The position numbers and the translations under genes were made by a program. From Phenylobacterium sp. (lineage in GTDB: Bacteria > Pseudomonadota > Alphaproteobacteria > Caulobacterales > Caulobacteraceae): a stretch of DNA of 42,057 nucleotides. The notes below the pieces were generated by a model that was given only the letters and a program-made list of their open reading frames with translations, ran no database searches and was not told where the DNA came from. Below, in pieces: positions 16,258 to 23,796 of the stretch; the stretch's first letter is position 1, and each line of letters opens with the position of its first letter. The stretch covers positions 1 through 42,057 of the forward strand of contig NZ_JAUYOJ010000091.1 of the NCBI RefSeq assembly GCF_030697925.1, given 5' to 3'.

Positions 16258-17613
16258 CTAGCCGCCCCCCGCCATCTCGAGGCGCGGAGTCCCCTGGATT
16301 TCCAGCCGGATTTGGCCGCGCCCCGGACGGATCAACCGGACGGGGGCGGCCTTCTCGTCAAGCCGCCGGCGCAGCAGGATCAACCGGGTCTCGAGGTTAT
16401 CCTTCAGGTCGGGTAGCCTGAGGCTGGGTTCAAGCCGGATTTCGCGGTTGGTGAAGTCGCGCCGTCCCGTCTCCACGAACACTTGCAACAGGTGAAACAG
16501 CAGCCGACCTGGCACGCCCTTGATCAGGTAGGCGTCGTCGATGAACACGCTGTCGTCGAAGCTGAAGGACCTCACCCGAAAGCTCCCGGCGCCGAGGTCA
16601 TCCCCGGCGCCGGCCGATGGCGGGGCGACGGCGGAGGCGGTTTCGCGGGACTCCAGTTCGGCCAGGCGCAGGCTTGCCGCCAACTGGGCGCCGATCAGGG
16701 TCAGGGCGTCCTCGTCCTCGCCGGTGAAGCCGAAGCGTTCGGGCGACTCGGCGAACAGCACGCCCATCGCCTTGCCACGGCTGATCATCGGCGCGGCGAG
16801 CTGGCTCTGGGGCTCCACGAGCCCGGGTAGGGGAATGAAGCGCGCGGCATCGATCTCGGCAGAGTCTCGAACGGCCTCGGCGAAACGCCGTCCACGACTC
16901 ATGTCGCTGAGGCGGACCGCTCGCAGGGTCGCCGCGGCGATGCCGATGGAGCCATCCCCCAGCGCCACCTCCGAGCCCACCCCGCCGACCGCATAGCCGC
17001 GGCTGGCCAGGGTGGTGAGGCGTGGAGCGCCTTCATCCAGCGAAAGGACCATGACGTTGGCGAAGCCGAGGTCTCTTGTCAGTCCGTCGAGCGTGCGGTC
17101 GATCATGCCGTCGGCGTCGGACTGGGCGGCGACCGCCGCCGCCAGCCGCGCGGCCAAGGCCAGCCGCTCTCCGTCATGGGCCAGATCCGGCTGCTTTGCG
17201 GCGGTGGTCACCGCTGCGCCGGGCACCTTGCGGCAGTCGAGGACGCGATAGAGGTCGGCGCTGCGCAGGGCCATCACCTCGCCCACGGCGTGCTGTGAAC
17301 TGATGGCCTTGAGCTGGGCGGCCATGCGCTCGAAGATCTCGCCCTCGCCCAGCGATCGTTCGTAGGCCAGGTCGAGCGCGTATTGCTGTCCGGTCCTGCC
17401 GTCGACGACCACCACCGCGGCCCGTCCTGTGGCCTTCACGTTGGCGACGGTCTTCGAGAAGAACTGGTTGGAAAGGGCCACGTGGGTCTCGTCCACCAGA
17501 TAGACCTGGGAGAGGTAGGAGACGTTGGGCGTGCCGGCGGCGTCGAGAGTCGCGACGATCGACGGGATCACGCCTTCCAGGCAGTCGCGGATGGTGCTGA
17601 GGGGCATGCTCAT
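16258..17613 (-). CDS. PPOX-GAF protein with a winged-helix-like C-terminus
   Basis: A 451-residue multidomain protein. Residues 1-130 are PPOX split-barrel-like (IPSIVATLDAAGTPNVSYLS, then FFSKTVANVKATGRAAVVVV). Residues about 160-340 form a GAF-like sensor domain (IGIAAATLRAVRLSDMSRG, MISRGKAMGVLFAESPERFG). The last 100 residues (IKGVPGRLLFHLLQVFVETG, FTNREIRLEPSLRLPDLKDN, LILLRRRLDE) resemble an OmpR/SARP-type winged helix. This suggests a one-component regulator sensing a flavin, heme or redox ligand; that is inference. Its ATG overlaps the upstream gene's stop as ATGA, so translation is coupled. The frame continues upstream, but ATG 17613 fits. Confidence 0.75.
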   Translation of the reverse strand: MSMPLSTIRDCLEGVIPSIVATLDAAGTPNVSYLSQVYLVDETHVALSNQFFSKTVANVKATGRAAVVVVDGRTGQQYALDLAYERSLGEGEIFERMAAQLKAISSQHAVGEVMALRSADLYRVLDCRKVPGAAVTTAAKQPDLAHDGERLALAARLAAAVAAQSDADGMIDRTLDGLTRDLGFANVMVLSLDEGAPRLTTLASRGYAVGGVGSEVALGDGSIGIAAATLRAVRLSDMSRGRRFAEAVRDSAEIDAARFIPLPGLVEPQSQLAAPMISRGKAMGVLFAESPERFGFTGEDEDALTLIGAQLAASLRLAELESRETASAVAPPSAGAGDDLGAGSFRVRSFSFDDSVFIDDAYLIKGVPGRLLFHLLQVFVETGRRDFTNREIRLEPSLRLPDLKDNLETRLILLRRRLDEKAAPVRLIRPGRGQIRLEIQGTPRLEMAGGG

Positions 17614-18098
17614 GGCGCGACCTGGGCGAGTTGCGCGCCGGCTCCGGGGCCCGGGGTCTGGGCGAAGGTCGACCTGGGCTGCAACCTCAGCCTCACCAGC
17701 CCGACGCGGGTGAGCCAGTGGTCGATCTGCGGCTGCTGCACGCCCAGATCCAGCAGCACCCTGGTCATGTCGTCCGCATAGCGTTCGGCCATCGCCTGAT
17801 CGGCCCCGTCCATCGGTGTGACGTCCAGGACCTCGCCCTTGAACTGGAAAGTCTTGTAGTCGGAGGGCCGGCAGGCGGTGAAGGCGATCTGCGAACCGAC
17901 CGCGACGCCGCTGAGAGCGTCGGCCCACTGGCTCGGGGAAACGAAGATGTCGATGGCGTCGCGTCCGGACGTCACGCGGGCGCCGATGGCGCGGCCGACG
18001 GCCGGAAGGCCGGCAGCGCTTCGCGTCGCGAATATCATCATCACCGGGCCTTGAACAAAGGCCGCCAAGACCTGGTCGATCACGCGCCGCCACCCCAT
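17610..18098 (-). CDS. PPOX-fold protein, partner of the PPOX-GAF gene
   Basis: A 162-residue protein with MMIFATRSAAGLPAVGRAIGA, IDIFVSPSQWADAL and QIAFTACRPSDYKTFQFKG. This is the pattern of PPOX split-barrel proteins that bind flavin or heme-like cofactors. The C-terminal tail is Pro/Ala/Gly-rich. It is the first gene of a two-gene unit with an ATGA overlap into the PPOX-GAF gene. It is divergent from the hemerythrin gene across a 160 bp spacer. Specific activity is not evident. Confidence 0.7.
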   Translation of the reverse strand: MGWRRVIDQVLAAFVQGPVMMIFATRSAAGLPAVGRAIGARVTSGRDAIDIFVSPSQWADALSGVAVGSQIAFTACRPSDYKTFQFKGEVLDVTPMDGADQAMAERYADDMTRVLLDLGVQQPQIDHWLTRVGLVRLRLQPRSTFAQTPGPGAGAQLAQVAP

Positions 18099-18258
18099 TG
18101 CGGTTCACCGCAACAGTAGCCGCATAGCGTAATCTTAGGAACGCCGTTCGCTCGATAGGAACCATTTAGGATGAAGGCTCAGGGAGCCGCGTCTAGACAG
18201 CATCCATCGAAACCCGCCGCCGCGACGCCTTCCGGGCGGCCAGATGATGAGACGCCCC

Positions 18259-18954
18259 ATGTCCGATACCGAATTCCTCACCCAGGCCGTCGCGGGCCGC
18301 TGGGACATCTATGGTCCAGTCCACAAGGGGCTGCGGCTCGCCCATGGCGACATGGCCGCCCGCCTCGGCCGCGCCGACTTCACCGGCGACCAGGACGAGC
18401 TGCTGGCCGATCTCGCCGCCCACCTGGCGCTGGGCGCCAAGCACCTGGCCCACGAAGAGACCCACATCCACGCCGCGCTGGAGGCCCGGGCGCCGGGCGC
18501 GACCATCGATCTCGACGCCCAGCACGACCATCACCGGGCGCGGTTCGACAGCCTGGCCATCGCCATCTGCGCGGTGCAGCATGCAGCCCCCGCCGACCAG
18601 CCCATGCTGGGCCGGGTGCTCTACCTGGCCTTCAGCGGCTTCGTCGCCGAAGACCTGGAGCACATGCGGCAGGAAGAAACGATCATCTGGCCGAAGCTTT
18701 GCGCCCTGTTCACCGATCAGGAACTGGCGGGGATCGAGATGGCGATCATTGGATCGCTGGCGCCGGAAGAGGTCATCGCATTCATGCGCCTGATGCTTCC
18801 GGCGATGAACCCCGCCGAGCGGACCGGCCTGCTCGGCGGCATGAAGGCGGGCGCGCCGGCGGAGGCCTATGCGGCGGTGATCGAGTTGGCGGCGCGGCCG
18901 ACCCTGCCGGCCAACGATTTCGCGGAGCTCGAGCGCCAAGGGCTGGTCGCCTGA
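18259..18954 (+). CDS. Hemerythrin-like (HHE) domain protein
   Basis: A 231-residue helical protein with iron-ligand motifs spaced as in hemerythrin/HHE domains: YGPVHKGLRLAHGDM, HLAHEETHIHAAL, HDHHRARFD and EDLEHMRQEE. Such proteins bind a di-iron centre that senses or handles O2, NO or iron. The C-terminal part (MLPAMNPAERTGLLGGMKAG) resembles RIC/YtfE-like tails. ATG 18259 is chosen; ATGs at 18244 and 18247 are alternatives. It is divergent from the PPOX pair, which fits a redox- or nitrosative-stress theme. Confidence 0.82.
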   Translation: MSDTEFLTQAVAGRWDIYGPVHKGLRLAHGDMAARLGRADFTGDQDELLADLAAHLALGAKHLAHEETHIHAALEARAPGATIDLDAQHDHHRARFDSLAIAICAVQHAAPADQPMLGRVLYLAFSGFVAEDLEHMRQEETIIWPKLCALFTDQELAGIEMAIIGSLAPEEVIAFMRLMLPAMNPAERTGLLGGMKAGAPAEAYAAVIELAARPTLPANDFAELERQGLVA

Positions 18955-18969
18955 AGTTCGAACCGAACA

Positions 18970-18998
18970 TTGACAGACCGCTGTTCGAAGCCGAAAAC
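18970..18998 (+). promoter_or_regulatory. Candidate argD promoter
   Basis: A perfect TTGACA (18970-18975) is followed after 17 bases by GAAAAC (18993-18998), a poor -10. It lies about 64 bases upstream of the argD GTG and upstream of the hairpin at 19013-19036. Alphaproteobacterial promoters are loose, so this is only a candidate. Confidence 0.25.
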
Positions 18999-19012
18999 GC
19001 CAAGCCTTCCGG

Positions 19013-19036
19013 TCCCCGTCGCTCAAGCGGCGGGGA
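19013..19036 (+). repeat. Hairpin in the argD leader
   Basis: TCCCCGTCGC (19013-19022) pairs with GCGGCGGGGA (19027-19036) around a TCAA loop; nine pairs are Watson-Crick and one is G-U. It ends 25 bases before the argD start and 15 bases before its GGAGGG ribosome-binding site. It could end transcription from the hemerythrin gene, although no T-run follows, or act in the argD leader. A similar stem precedes argF. Confidence 0.5.
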
Positions 19037-19061
19037 TGCTTCCGTTTTGGAGGGTTACCCC

Positions 19062-20291
19062 GTGTCCGAAAAGACCGCGCCCCAAGCCGCGACCGTTCCC
19101 AACGACCACATCATGGGCGTCTACAACCGCGCCCCGCTGGCGTTCGAACGAGGCGTGGGCGCGCGTCTCTACACCACGGACGGCGAGGAATACCTCGACT
19201 GCATGGCCGGCATCGCCACCACGGGCCTGGGCCACGCCCACCCCAAGCTGGTCCAGGCGGTGAAAGACCAGGCCGAGAAGCTCTGGCACGTCTCCAACGT
19301 CTTCACGATCCCGGGCCAGGAGAAGCTCGCCAAGGTGCTGACCCAGGCCACCGGCCTGGACGTGGCCTTCTTCACCAACTCCGGCGCCGAGGCCATCGAG
19401 TGCGCGATCAAGACCGCGCGCAAGTACCACTGGTCCAAGGGCCATCCGGAACGCATCGACATCATTGGGTTCGATGGTTCGTTCCACGGCCGGACCCTGG
19501 CGGCGGTCAACGCCTCGGGCAACGCCAGCTACCTGGAGGGCTTCGGCCCGCGCATGCCGGGCTTCATACAGCTGCCCTTCGACGATTTCGACGCCCTGAA
19601 GGCCGCTGTCGGCCCGACCACCGCGGCGATCATCATCGAGCCCGTCCAGGGCGAGGGCGGCGCCCGCTCGCTGTCCGAACAGAGCCTCAAGGACCTGCGC
19701 CAGCTCTGCGACGAGACCGGGACCCTGCTGATCCTCGACGAGATCCAGTGCGGCCTGGGCCGGACGGGCAAGCTCTTCGCCCATGAGTGGGCGCAGGGCG
19801 CGACCCCCGACATCATGGCCGTGGCCAAGGCCCTGGGCGGAGGCTTCCCGGTGGGCGCCTGCCTGGCCACGGCCGAGGCCGCCTCGGGCATGAGCGTCGG
19901 CTCGCACGGCTCGACCTACGGCGGCAATCCGCTGGCCATGGCCGTGGCGCTCGCCTCCATGGAAGAGCTGACCAGCCCCGAGCTGCTGGCCAACGTCCGC
20001 GAGGTCGCCGGCTACTTCAATCAGCAGTTCACCGGCCTCAAGGACCGCTATCCAGACGTCATCCTCGACATCCGCGGCAAGGGCCTGCTGATCGGCCTGA
20101 AGCTGGCCACCCCGAACCGCGAGATGATGCAGCATGCCCGCGACCAGAACCTGCTGATCGCTGGTGGCGGCGACAACTGCGTGCGCCTGCTGCCGCCGCT
20201 GAACCTGACTCTCGACGAGGCCCGCGAGGCGGTCGAGCGTCTGGAACGCGCCTGCGACGCCGCCCGCGCCAAGGCCAAGGCCGCGGCCTGA
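19062..20291 (+). CDS. argD: Acetylornithine aminotransferase
   Basis: A 409-residue class-III PLP aminotransferase. It converts N-acetylglutamate semialdehyde to N-acetylornithine in arginine synthesis, and possibly also the succinyl-DAP step of lysine synthesis. Seen are LYTTDGEEYLDCMAGIAT, FFTNSGAEAIECAIKTARKY, GSFHGRT, LDEIQCGLGRTG and the PLP Lys256 in VAKALGGGFP. The start is a GTG at 19062 with a strong GGAGGG site nine bases upstream. argF follows 92 bp later on the same strand and then hslO, the order known in Caulobacter. Confidence 0.95.
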   Translation: MSEKTAPQAATVPNDHIMGVYNRAPLAFERGVGARLYTTDGEEYLDCMAGIATTGLGHAHPKLVQAVKDQAEKLWHVSNVFTIPGQEKLAKVLTQATGLDVAFFTNSGAEAIECAIKTARKYHWSKGHPERIDIIGFDGSFHGRTLAAVNASGNASYLEGFGPRMPGFIQLPFDDFDALKAAVGPTTAAIIIEPVQGEGGARSLSEQSLKDLRQLCDETGTLLILDEIQCGLGRTGKLFAHEWAQGATPDIMAVAKALGGGFPVGACLATAEAASGMSVGSHGSTYGGNPLAMAVALASMEELTSPELLANVREVAGYFNQQFTGLKDRYPDVILDIRGKGLLIGLKLATPNREMMQHARDQNLLIAGGGDNCVRLLPPLNLTLDEAREAVERLERACDAARAKAKAAA

Positions 20292-20307
20292 GACTCAAAT
20301 CCGCTCA

Positions 20308-20325
20308 TCCCCGCGAAAGCGGGGA
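20308..20325. repeat. Palindromic hairpin between argD and argF
   Basis: TCCCCGC (20308-20314) and GCGGGGA (20319-20325) form a perfect 7 bp stem capped by GAAA. This TCCCCGCGAAAGCGGGGA unit resembles dispersed intergenic palindromes seen in Caulobacteraceae genomes. It may attenuate or stabilise the argD transcript ahead of argF. There is no T-run, so it is not a classical terminator. Confidence 0.6.
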
Positions 20326-20383
20326 CCAAAGCTGACATTCCGCTCGGCCCTCACCGGGGTCGAGCGGCATTTGGGGGGATCAG

Positions 20384-21322
20384 ATGACCCAACCCGTGAG
20401 ACATTTCGTCGACCTCTGGCGGCTCTCCGGCGCCGACCTGCGCGCCATCCTGGATGACGCCGCCGCCCGCAAGGCCGCCCGCCGCGGCTGGACCCAGGGC
20501 CGCGTCGACCCCGACGCCCCGGCCTCGGAACGCACCCTGGCGATGATCTTCCAGAAGAACTCGACCCGCACCCGCTTCTCCTTCGACGCGGCGATGCGCC
20601 AACTGGGCGGCGACGTGATCATTTCCACGGCCAGCGACATGCAGCTCGGTCGCGGGGAGAGCATCGAGGACACCGCCAAGGTGCTCTCGCGGATGGTCGA
20701 CGCCATCATGATCCGCGCCAACAGCCACGAGGACGTCGAGCGGCTGGCCTACGCCTCGACCATCCCGGTGATCAACGGGCTCAGCGACAAGGGCCACCCC
20801 TGCCAGATCCTCGCCGACCTGATGACCTTCGAGGAGCATCGCGGGCCGGTGGCCGGCAAGACCCTGGCCTGGGTCGGGGACGGCAACAATGTCTGCGCCA
20901 GCTTCATCCACGCCGCCCCAAAGCTAGGCTTCCGGCTGAAGATCGCTAGCCCGGCCATCTACCATCCCGACCTCATGGACCTGGCCCGCGCCCAGTCCGA
21001 GCAGGGCCAGGTTGAGGCCACCGACGACCCGCGCGCCGCCGTCGAGGGCGCCGACTGCGTGATCACCGACACCTGGGTGTCGATGGGCGACACCGACCAT
21101 GACGAACGCCTGGAGGCGCTCGAGCCCTACCAGGTCGACGGGGCCCTGATGTCCCTGGCCGCACCGGAGAGCGTGTTCCTGCACTGCCTGCCGGCCCACC
21201 GCGGCGAGGAGGTGACCGACGCGGTCATCGACGGTCCGCGCAGCCTGGTCTGGGACGAGGCGGAGAACCGCATCCACGCCCAGAAGTCGATCCTGGCCTG
21301 GTGCTTCGGGAAGATCGGGTAG
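20384..21322 (+). CDS. argF: Ornithine carbamoyltransferase
   Basis: A 312-residue enzyme that makes citrulline from ornithine and carbamoyl phosphate. The carbamoyl-phosphate motif is seen as [14 protein letters not shown], followed by [16 protein letters not shown] and HPCQILADL. The ornithine/Cys motif is [13 protein letters not shown]. The length is normal. ATG 20384 has a GGGGGGA run just upstream. It is downstream of argD and 71 bp upstream of hslO. Confidence 0.96.
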   Translation: MTQPVRHFVDLWRLSGADLRAILDDAAARKAARRGWTQGRVDPDAPASERTLAMIFQKNSTRTRFSFDAAMRQLGGDVIISTASDMQLGRGESIEDTAKVLSRMVDAIMIRANSHEDVERLAYASTIPVINGLSDKGHPCQILADLMTFEEHRGPVAGKTLAWVGDGNNVCASFIHAAPKLGFRLKIASPAIYHPDLMDLARAQSEQGQVEATDDPRAAVEGADCVITDTWVSMGDTDHDERLEALEPYQVDGALMSLAAPESVFLHCLPAHRGEEVTDAVIDGPRSLVWDEAENRIHAQKSILAWCFGKIG

Positions 21323-21393
21323 GACTTCAGTCGGTTTGGGCGACGGAACGCCGCGCTCGCAAACGCGGGCTCGTCGCCCTATATCCCCGCACC

Positions 21394-22308
21394 ATGCCGA
21401 ACTCGCCGCTGCCCATCGCTCCTGACGACCTTGTCGCCCCGTTCCAGATCGAGGGCGAAACCGTGCGCGGACGTCTGGTACGCCTGGGTCCGGCCGTCGA
21501 CACGATCCTCAGGGCCCACGCCTATCCGGAAGCGGTCGCCAACCTGCTGGGCGAGGCCTGCGCGCTGGCGGGCCTGGTGGGCTCCAGCCTGAAGTTCGAG
21601 GGCCGGTTGATCATCCAGGCCCAGGGCGACGGCCCGGTTCGCTATGTGGTGGCCGACTACGACACCTCCGGCGCCCTGCGCGGCTATTGCCGCTTCGACC
21701 CAGACGCCGTCGCCGAGGCGGCCAAGGGTTTCATCCGTCCTGGCGCCAAGACCCTGCTGGGCGGCGGGGTGTTCATCATGACCGTGGACCAGGGCGCGGA
21801 CATGGACCGCTACCAGGGCGTCACCCCCATCGAGGGCGAGACCCTGGCGCTCTGCGCCGAACAATACTTCGCCCAGTCCGAGCAGACCCCCACCCGGGTG
21901 CGCCTGGCGGTGGGCCAGGCCGACGCCGGCGATGGGCCACACTGGCGGGCGGGCGGCATGTTGATTCAGAACATCGCCGAGGACGAGGCGCGCGGCTCCC
22001 ACGGCGAAGCCTGGCGCCGCACCCAGGCCTTCTTCGAGACCATCGGCGAGGACGAGCTGCTGGACCCGACCATCTCGGCCGAGACCCTGCTGTTCCGCCT
22101 GTTCCATGAGGACGGGGTGCGGGTGTTCGAGTCCAAGGCCCTGCAGGCCTTCTGCCGCTGCTCGCAGACGCGCATCGAGGGCGTGCTGCGCTCGTTCGGC
22201 GCCGACGAACAGGCCGACATGGTCGAGCCCGACGGCAAGATCAGGGTGACCTGCGAGTACTGCTCCACCGTCTATGTGGTCGAGCCCGAGACCATCGCCG
22301 CGGCCTAG
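21394..22308 (+). CDS. hslO: Redox-regulated chaperone Hsp33
   Basis: A 304-residue Hsp33, a cytoplasmic holdase switched on by oxidation and unfolding of its zinc domain. The N-terminal body has GRLVRLGPAVDTILRAH and FEGRLIIQAQGDGPVRYVVADY. The C-terminal zinc centre has the expected four cysteines as CRC and CEYC, about 35 residues apart. ATG 21394 gives the family length although the frame is open upstream. It is probably co-transcribed with argF. Confidence 0.93.
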   Translation: MPNSPLPIAPDDLVAPFQIEGETVRGRLVRLGPAVDTILRAHAYPEAVANLLGEACALAGLVGSSLKFEGRLIIQAQGDGPVRYVVADYDTSGALRGYCRFDPDAVAEAAKGFIRPGAKTLLGGGVFIMTVDQGADMDRYQGVTPIEGETLALCAEQYFAQSEQTPTRVRLAVGQADAGDGPHWRAGGMLIQNIAEDEARGSHGEAWRRTQAFFETIGEDELLDPTISAETLLFRLFHEDGVRVFESKALQAFCRCSQTRIEGVLRSFGADEQADMVEPDGKIRVTCEYCSTVYVVEPETIAAA

Positions 22309-22320
22309 GCCCCCGTTGCT

Positions 22321-22728
22321 CTAGGAAGGCGGCGCCAGGGGCTCGCCCTTCGAGAACGCCACCCGCCAAGTGCGGACCTCGCCGACGAATAGGCCGGCGG
22401 TTATGGCCGGGTCGGCGGCCATGACGGCCTTGGCCTCGTCCAGGCTGGCCGCGCGCAGCAGGATCACTCCGCCGTCGACCAGGGGAACGGCGCCCTCGGC
22501 GTCCACAGTCGGCCCGGCGGCCAGCATCCGGCCCTCGGCGAAAAGCTTTCGCATATAGGCGCCGTGCGGCCCCATCGGCTGGTCGCGCAAGGGTTTGCCG
22601 ACCAGCCAGGCGGGACCGGTCTTGTAGTGGATCACATAGATAGTCGGGATCGTGGCCGGAGTGGCGGGTTGGGCCATGGCCGGAGTGGCGGCGAGGGCCA
22701 GGATCGAGGCGGCGAGCGCGGGTCTCAT
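22321..22728 (-). CDS. Exported YciI-like protein
   Basis: A 135-residue protein with a signal peptide (ALAATPAMA), then a YCII-type ferredoxin-like domain: IYVIHYKTGPAWLVGKPLRDQ, HGAYMRKLFAEGRMLAAGP, and DEAKAVMAADPAITAGLF. Family members are small enzymes or binding proteins with a conserved His-Asp pair. Export is unusual for YciI but is seen in some members. Its ATG overlaps the stop of the methyltransferase-like gene as ATGA (22725-22728), so the pair is co-translated and probably under the MarR-type operator at 23269. Confidence 0.78.
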   Translation of the reverse strand: MRPALAASILALAATPAMAQPATPATIPTIYVIHYKTGPAWLVGKPLRDQPMGPHGAYMRKLFAEGRMLAAGPTVDAEGAVPLVDGGVILLRAASLDEAKAVMAADPAITAGLFVGEVRTWRVAFSKGEPLAPPS

Positions 22729-23228
22729 GGAGGACTCCAGGGTTTCAGGCGCGGGAGCCAGCGCGGGACATTGCTCACATATGCGCCGTACTGATGGGGG
22801 AAGCTGCGCCGTAGGGTTGGTTCCTCGTATGTCAGAATGAAGGCGTGGAAGAGCGCCCAGATGACCGCCCCATAGGCCAGGGTCCAGGGGCTCGCGAAGA
22901 CCAGGGCCTGGCCGAGGATCAGGGCTGTCACCGCCACGTACATCGGATTGCGCACGTGCCTGTAGAGGCCGGTGACCACCAGGACCACCGGCGGTGCGAT
23001 CGGCGCCGGCGTGCCGCGGCCTTGCCAGGCGAAGCGCAGGAAACAAGCGATCAGGCCCGCGAGACCGGCCAGGCAGAGCAGGACGCCTGCCAGCGTCGGC
23101 AGCGGTCCTTCCAGCAGCGGCGAGGGGGGTGACCACCGCCGGATCAGCCAGGGCAGTAGTCCCGCGATCGTGCCGGGCGCCAGGATCAGGAAGGCGGCGG
23201 ATCCGAGAAGCGACTCTGTGCGGGACAT
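22725..23228 (-). CDS. Isoprenylcysteine carboxyl methyltransferase-like membrane protein
   Basis: A 167-residue protein with four to five hydrophobic segments and the ICMT/PEMT signature: VVTGLYRHVRNPMYVAVTAL, then EEPTLRRSFPHQYGAYVSNV with a final VPRWLPRL. Bacterial members are putative SAM-dependent methyltransferases of lipids or small molecules, and most are uncharacterised. It is the first gene of a unit with the exported YciI-like protein and is transcribed away from marR. A MarR-like palindrome lies 41 bases upstream of its start. Confidence 0.82.
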   Translation of the reverse strand: MSRTESLLGSAAFLILAPGTIAGLLPWLIRRWSPPSPLLEGPLPTLAGVLLCLAGLAGLIACFLRFAWQGRGTPAPIAPPVVLVVTGLYRHVRNPMYVAVTALILGQALVFASPWTLAYGAVIWALFHAFILTYEEPTLRRSFPHQYGAYVSNVPRWLPRLKPWSPP

Positions 23229-23268
23229 GGGGTGATCTCGCGCGACGCCTGGATCATGCCATGATGTG

Positions 23269-23288
23269 CTTCACGAGTGGAGCTTATA
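23269..23288 (-). promoter_or_regulatory. Promoter -10 and MarR-type operator for the ICMT-YciI unit
   Basis: On the minus strand TATAAG (23288-23283) is followed directly by CTCCACTCGTGAAG (23282-23269). That 14-mer matches the perfect palindrome at 23764-23777 in 12 of 14 positions, and in both places it abuts a -10-like hexamer on the side towards the gene. The shared site and geometry suggest repression by the MarR protein encoded between them. Confidence 0.5.
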
Positions 23289-23715
23289 GATCGGCGTCCA
23301 GTATGGCCTTCAGCGACAGGGCGAACGCGTCCACCTGGGCGTCGCCACCCAGGGCCTCGGTCAGCGTGGCGTTGAGTTCGTCCAGCGGCGCGCGGAAGCC
23401 GCTGAGCGCCGCCTCGCCCGCTGGGGTCAGGTTCAACGCCCAGGCCCGGCGGTCGACGGCGCTGGGGGTGCGGACCAGCAGGCCGGCGTCGGCCAGCCGC
23501 GCGGCCATGGCTGTGATCGCCGACTCCTGCTGCTGGAGTTGCTCGGCCACCACCCGCTGGGTGGCGCCCGGGGTGCGCGAGAGCACGTGCAGGACGGCGG
23601 CCTGGGCGGCGGTCACCCCGGCCTTGGCCAGCGAGTTGCGATCGGCGTGGGTCTTCACCCGGTGGGCCGCCAGTTGCAGCAGGTGGAAGACGCGGTGGTC
23701 GCTGGCGGCGCTCAT
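23284..23715 (-). CDS. MarR-family transcriptional regulator
   Basis: A 143-residue winged-helix regulator. It has VFHLLQLAAHRVKTHADRN, LAKAGVTAAQAAVLHVLSRT, TQRVVAEQLQQQESAITAMA (recognition region) and the wing DRRAWALNLTPAGE. MarR proteins are dimeric repressors released by small ligands and usually bind palindromes near their own and neighbouring promoters. Two related palindromes flank this gene, one before the ICMT-YciI unit and one between marR and the amidohydrolase gene, which diverge. That makes both neighbours its likely targets. Confidence 0.88.
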   Translation of the reverse strand: MSAASDHRVFHLLQLAAHRVKTHADRNSLAKAGVTAAQAAVLHVLSRTPGATQRVVAEQLQQQESAITAMAARLADAGLLVRTPSAVDRRAWALNLTPAGEAALSGFRAPLDELNATLTEALGGDAQVDAFALSLKAILDADL

Positions 23716-23734
23716 AGGGCGACCCTATCTTGCG

Positions 23735-23777
23735 TTGACAAGGCGGCTCAATGCTCCGATATACTTCACTAGTGAAG
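23735..23777 (+). promoter_or_regulatory. Promoter and perfect palindromic MarR-type operator
   Basis: TTGACA (23735-23740), a 17 bp spacer and GATATA (23758-23763) form a reasonable promoter for the amidohydrolase gene. Directly after it is the perfect 14 bp palindrome CTTCACTAGTGAAG (23764-23777), where it would cover the transcription start. The palindrome is also 49 bp upstream of the divergent marR start. Confidence 0.6.
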
Positions 23778-23796
23778 CAATGGAAGGAGCCGCGCC

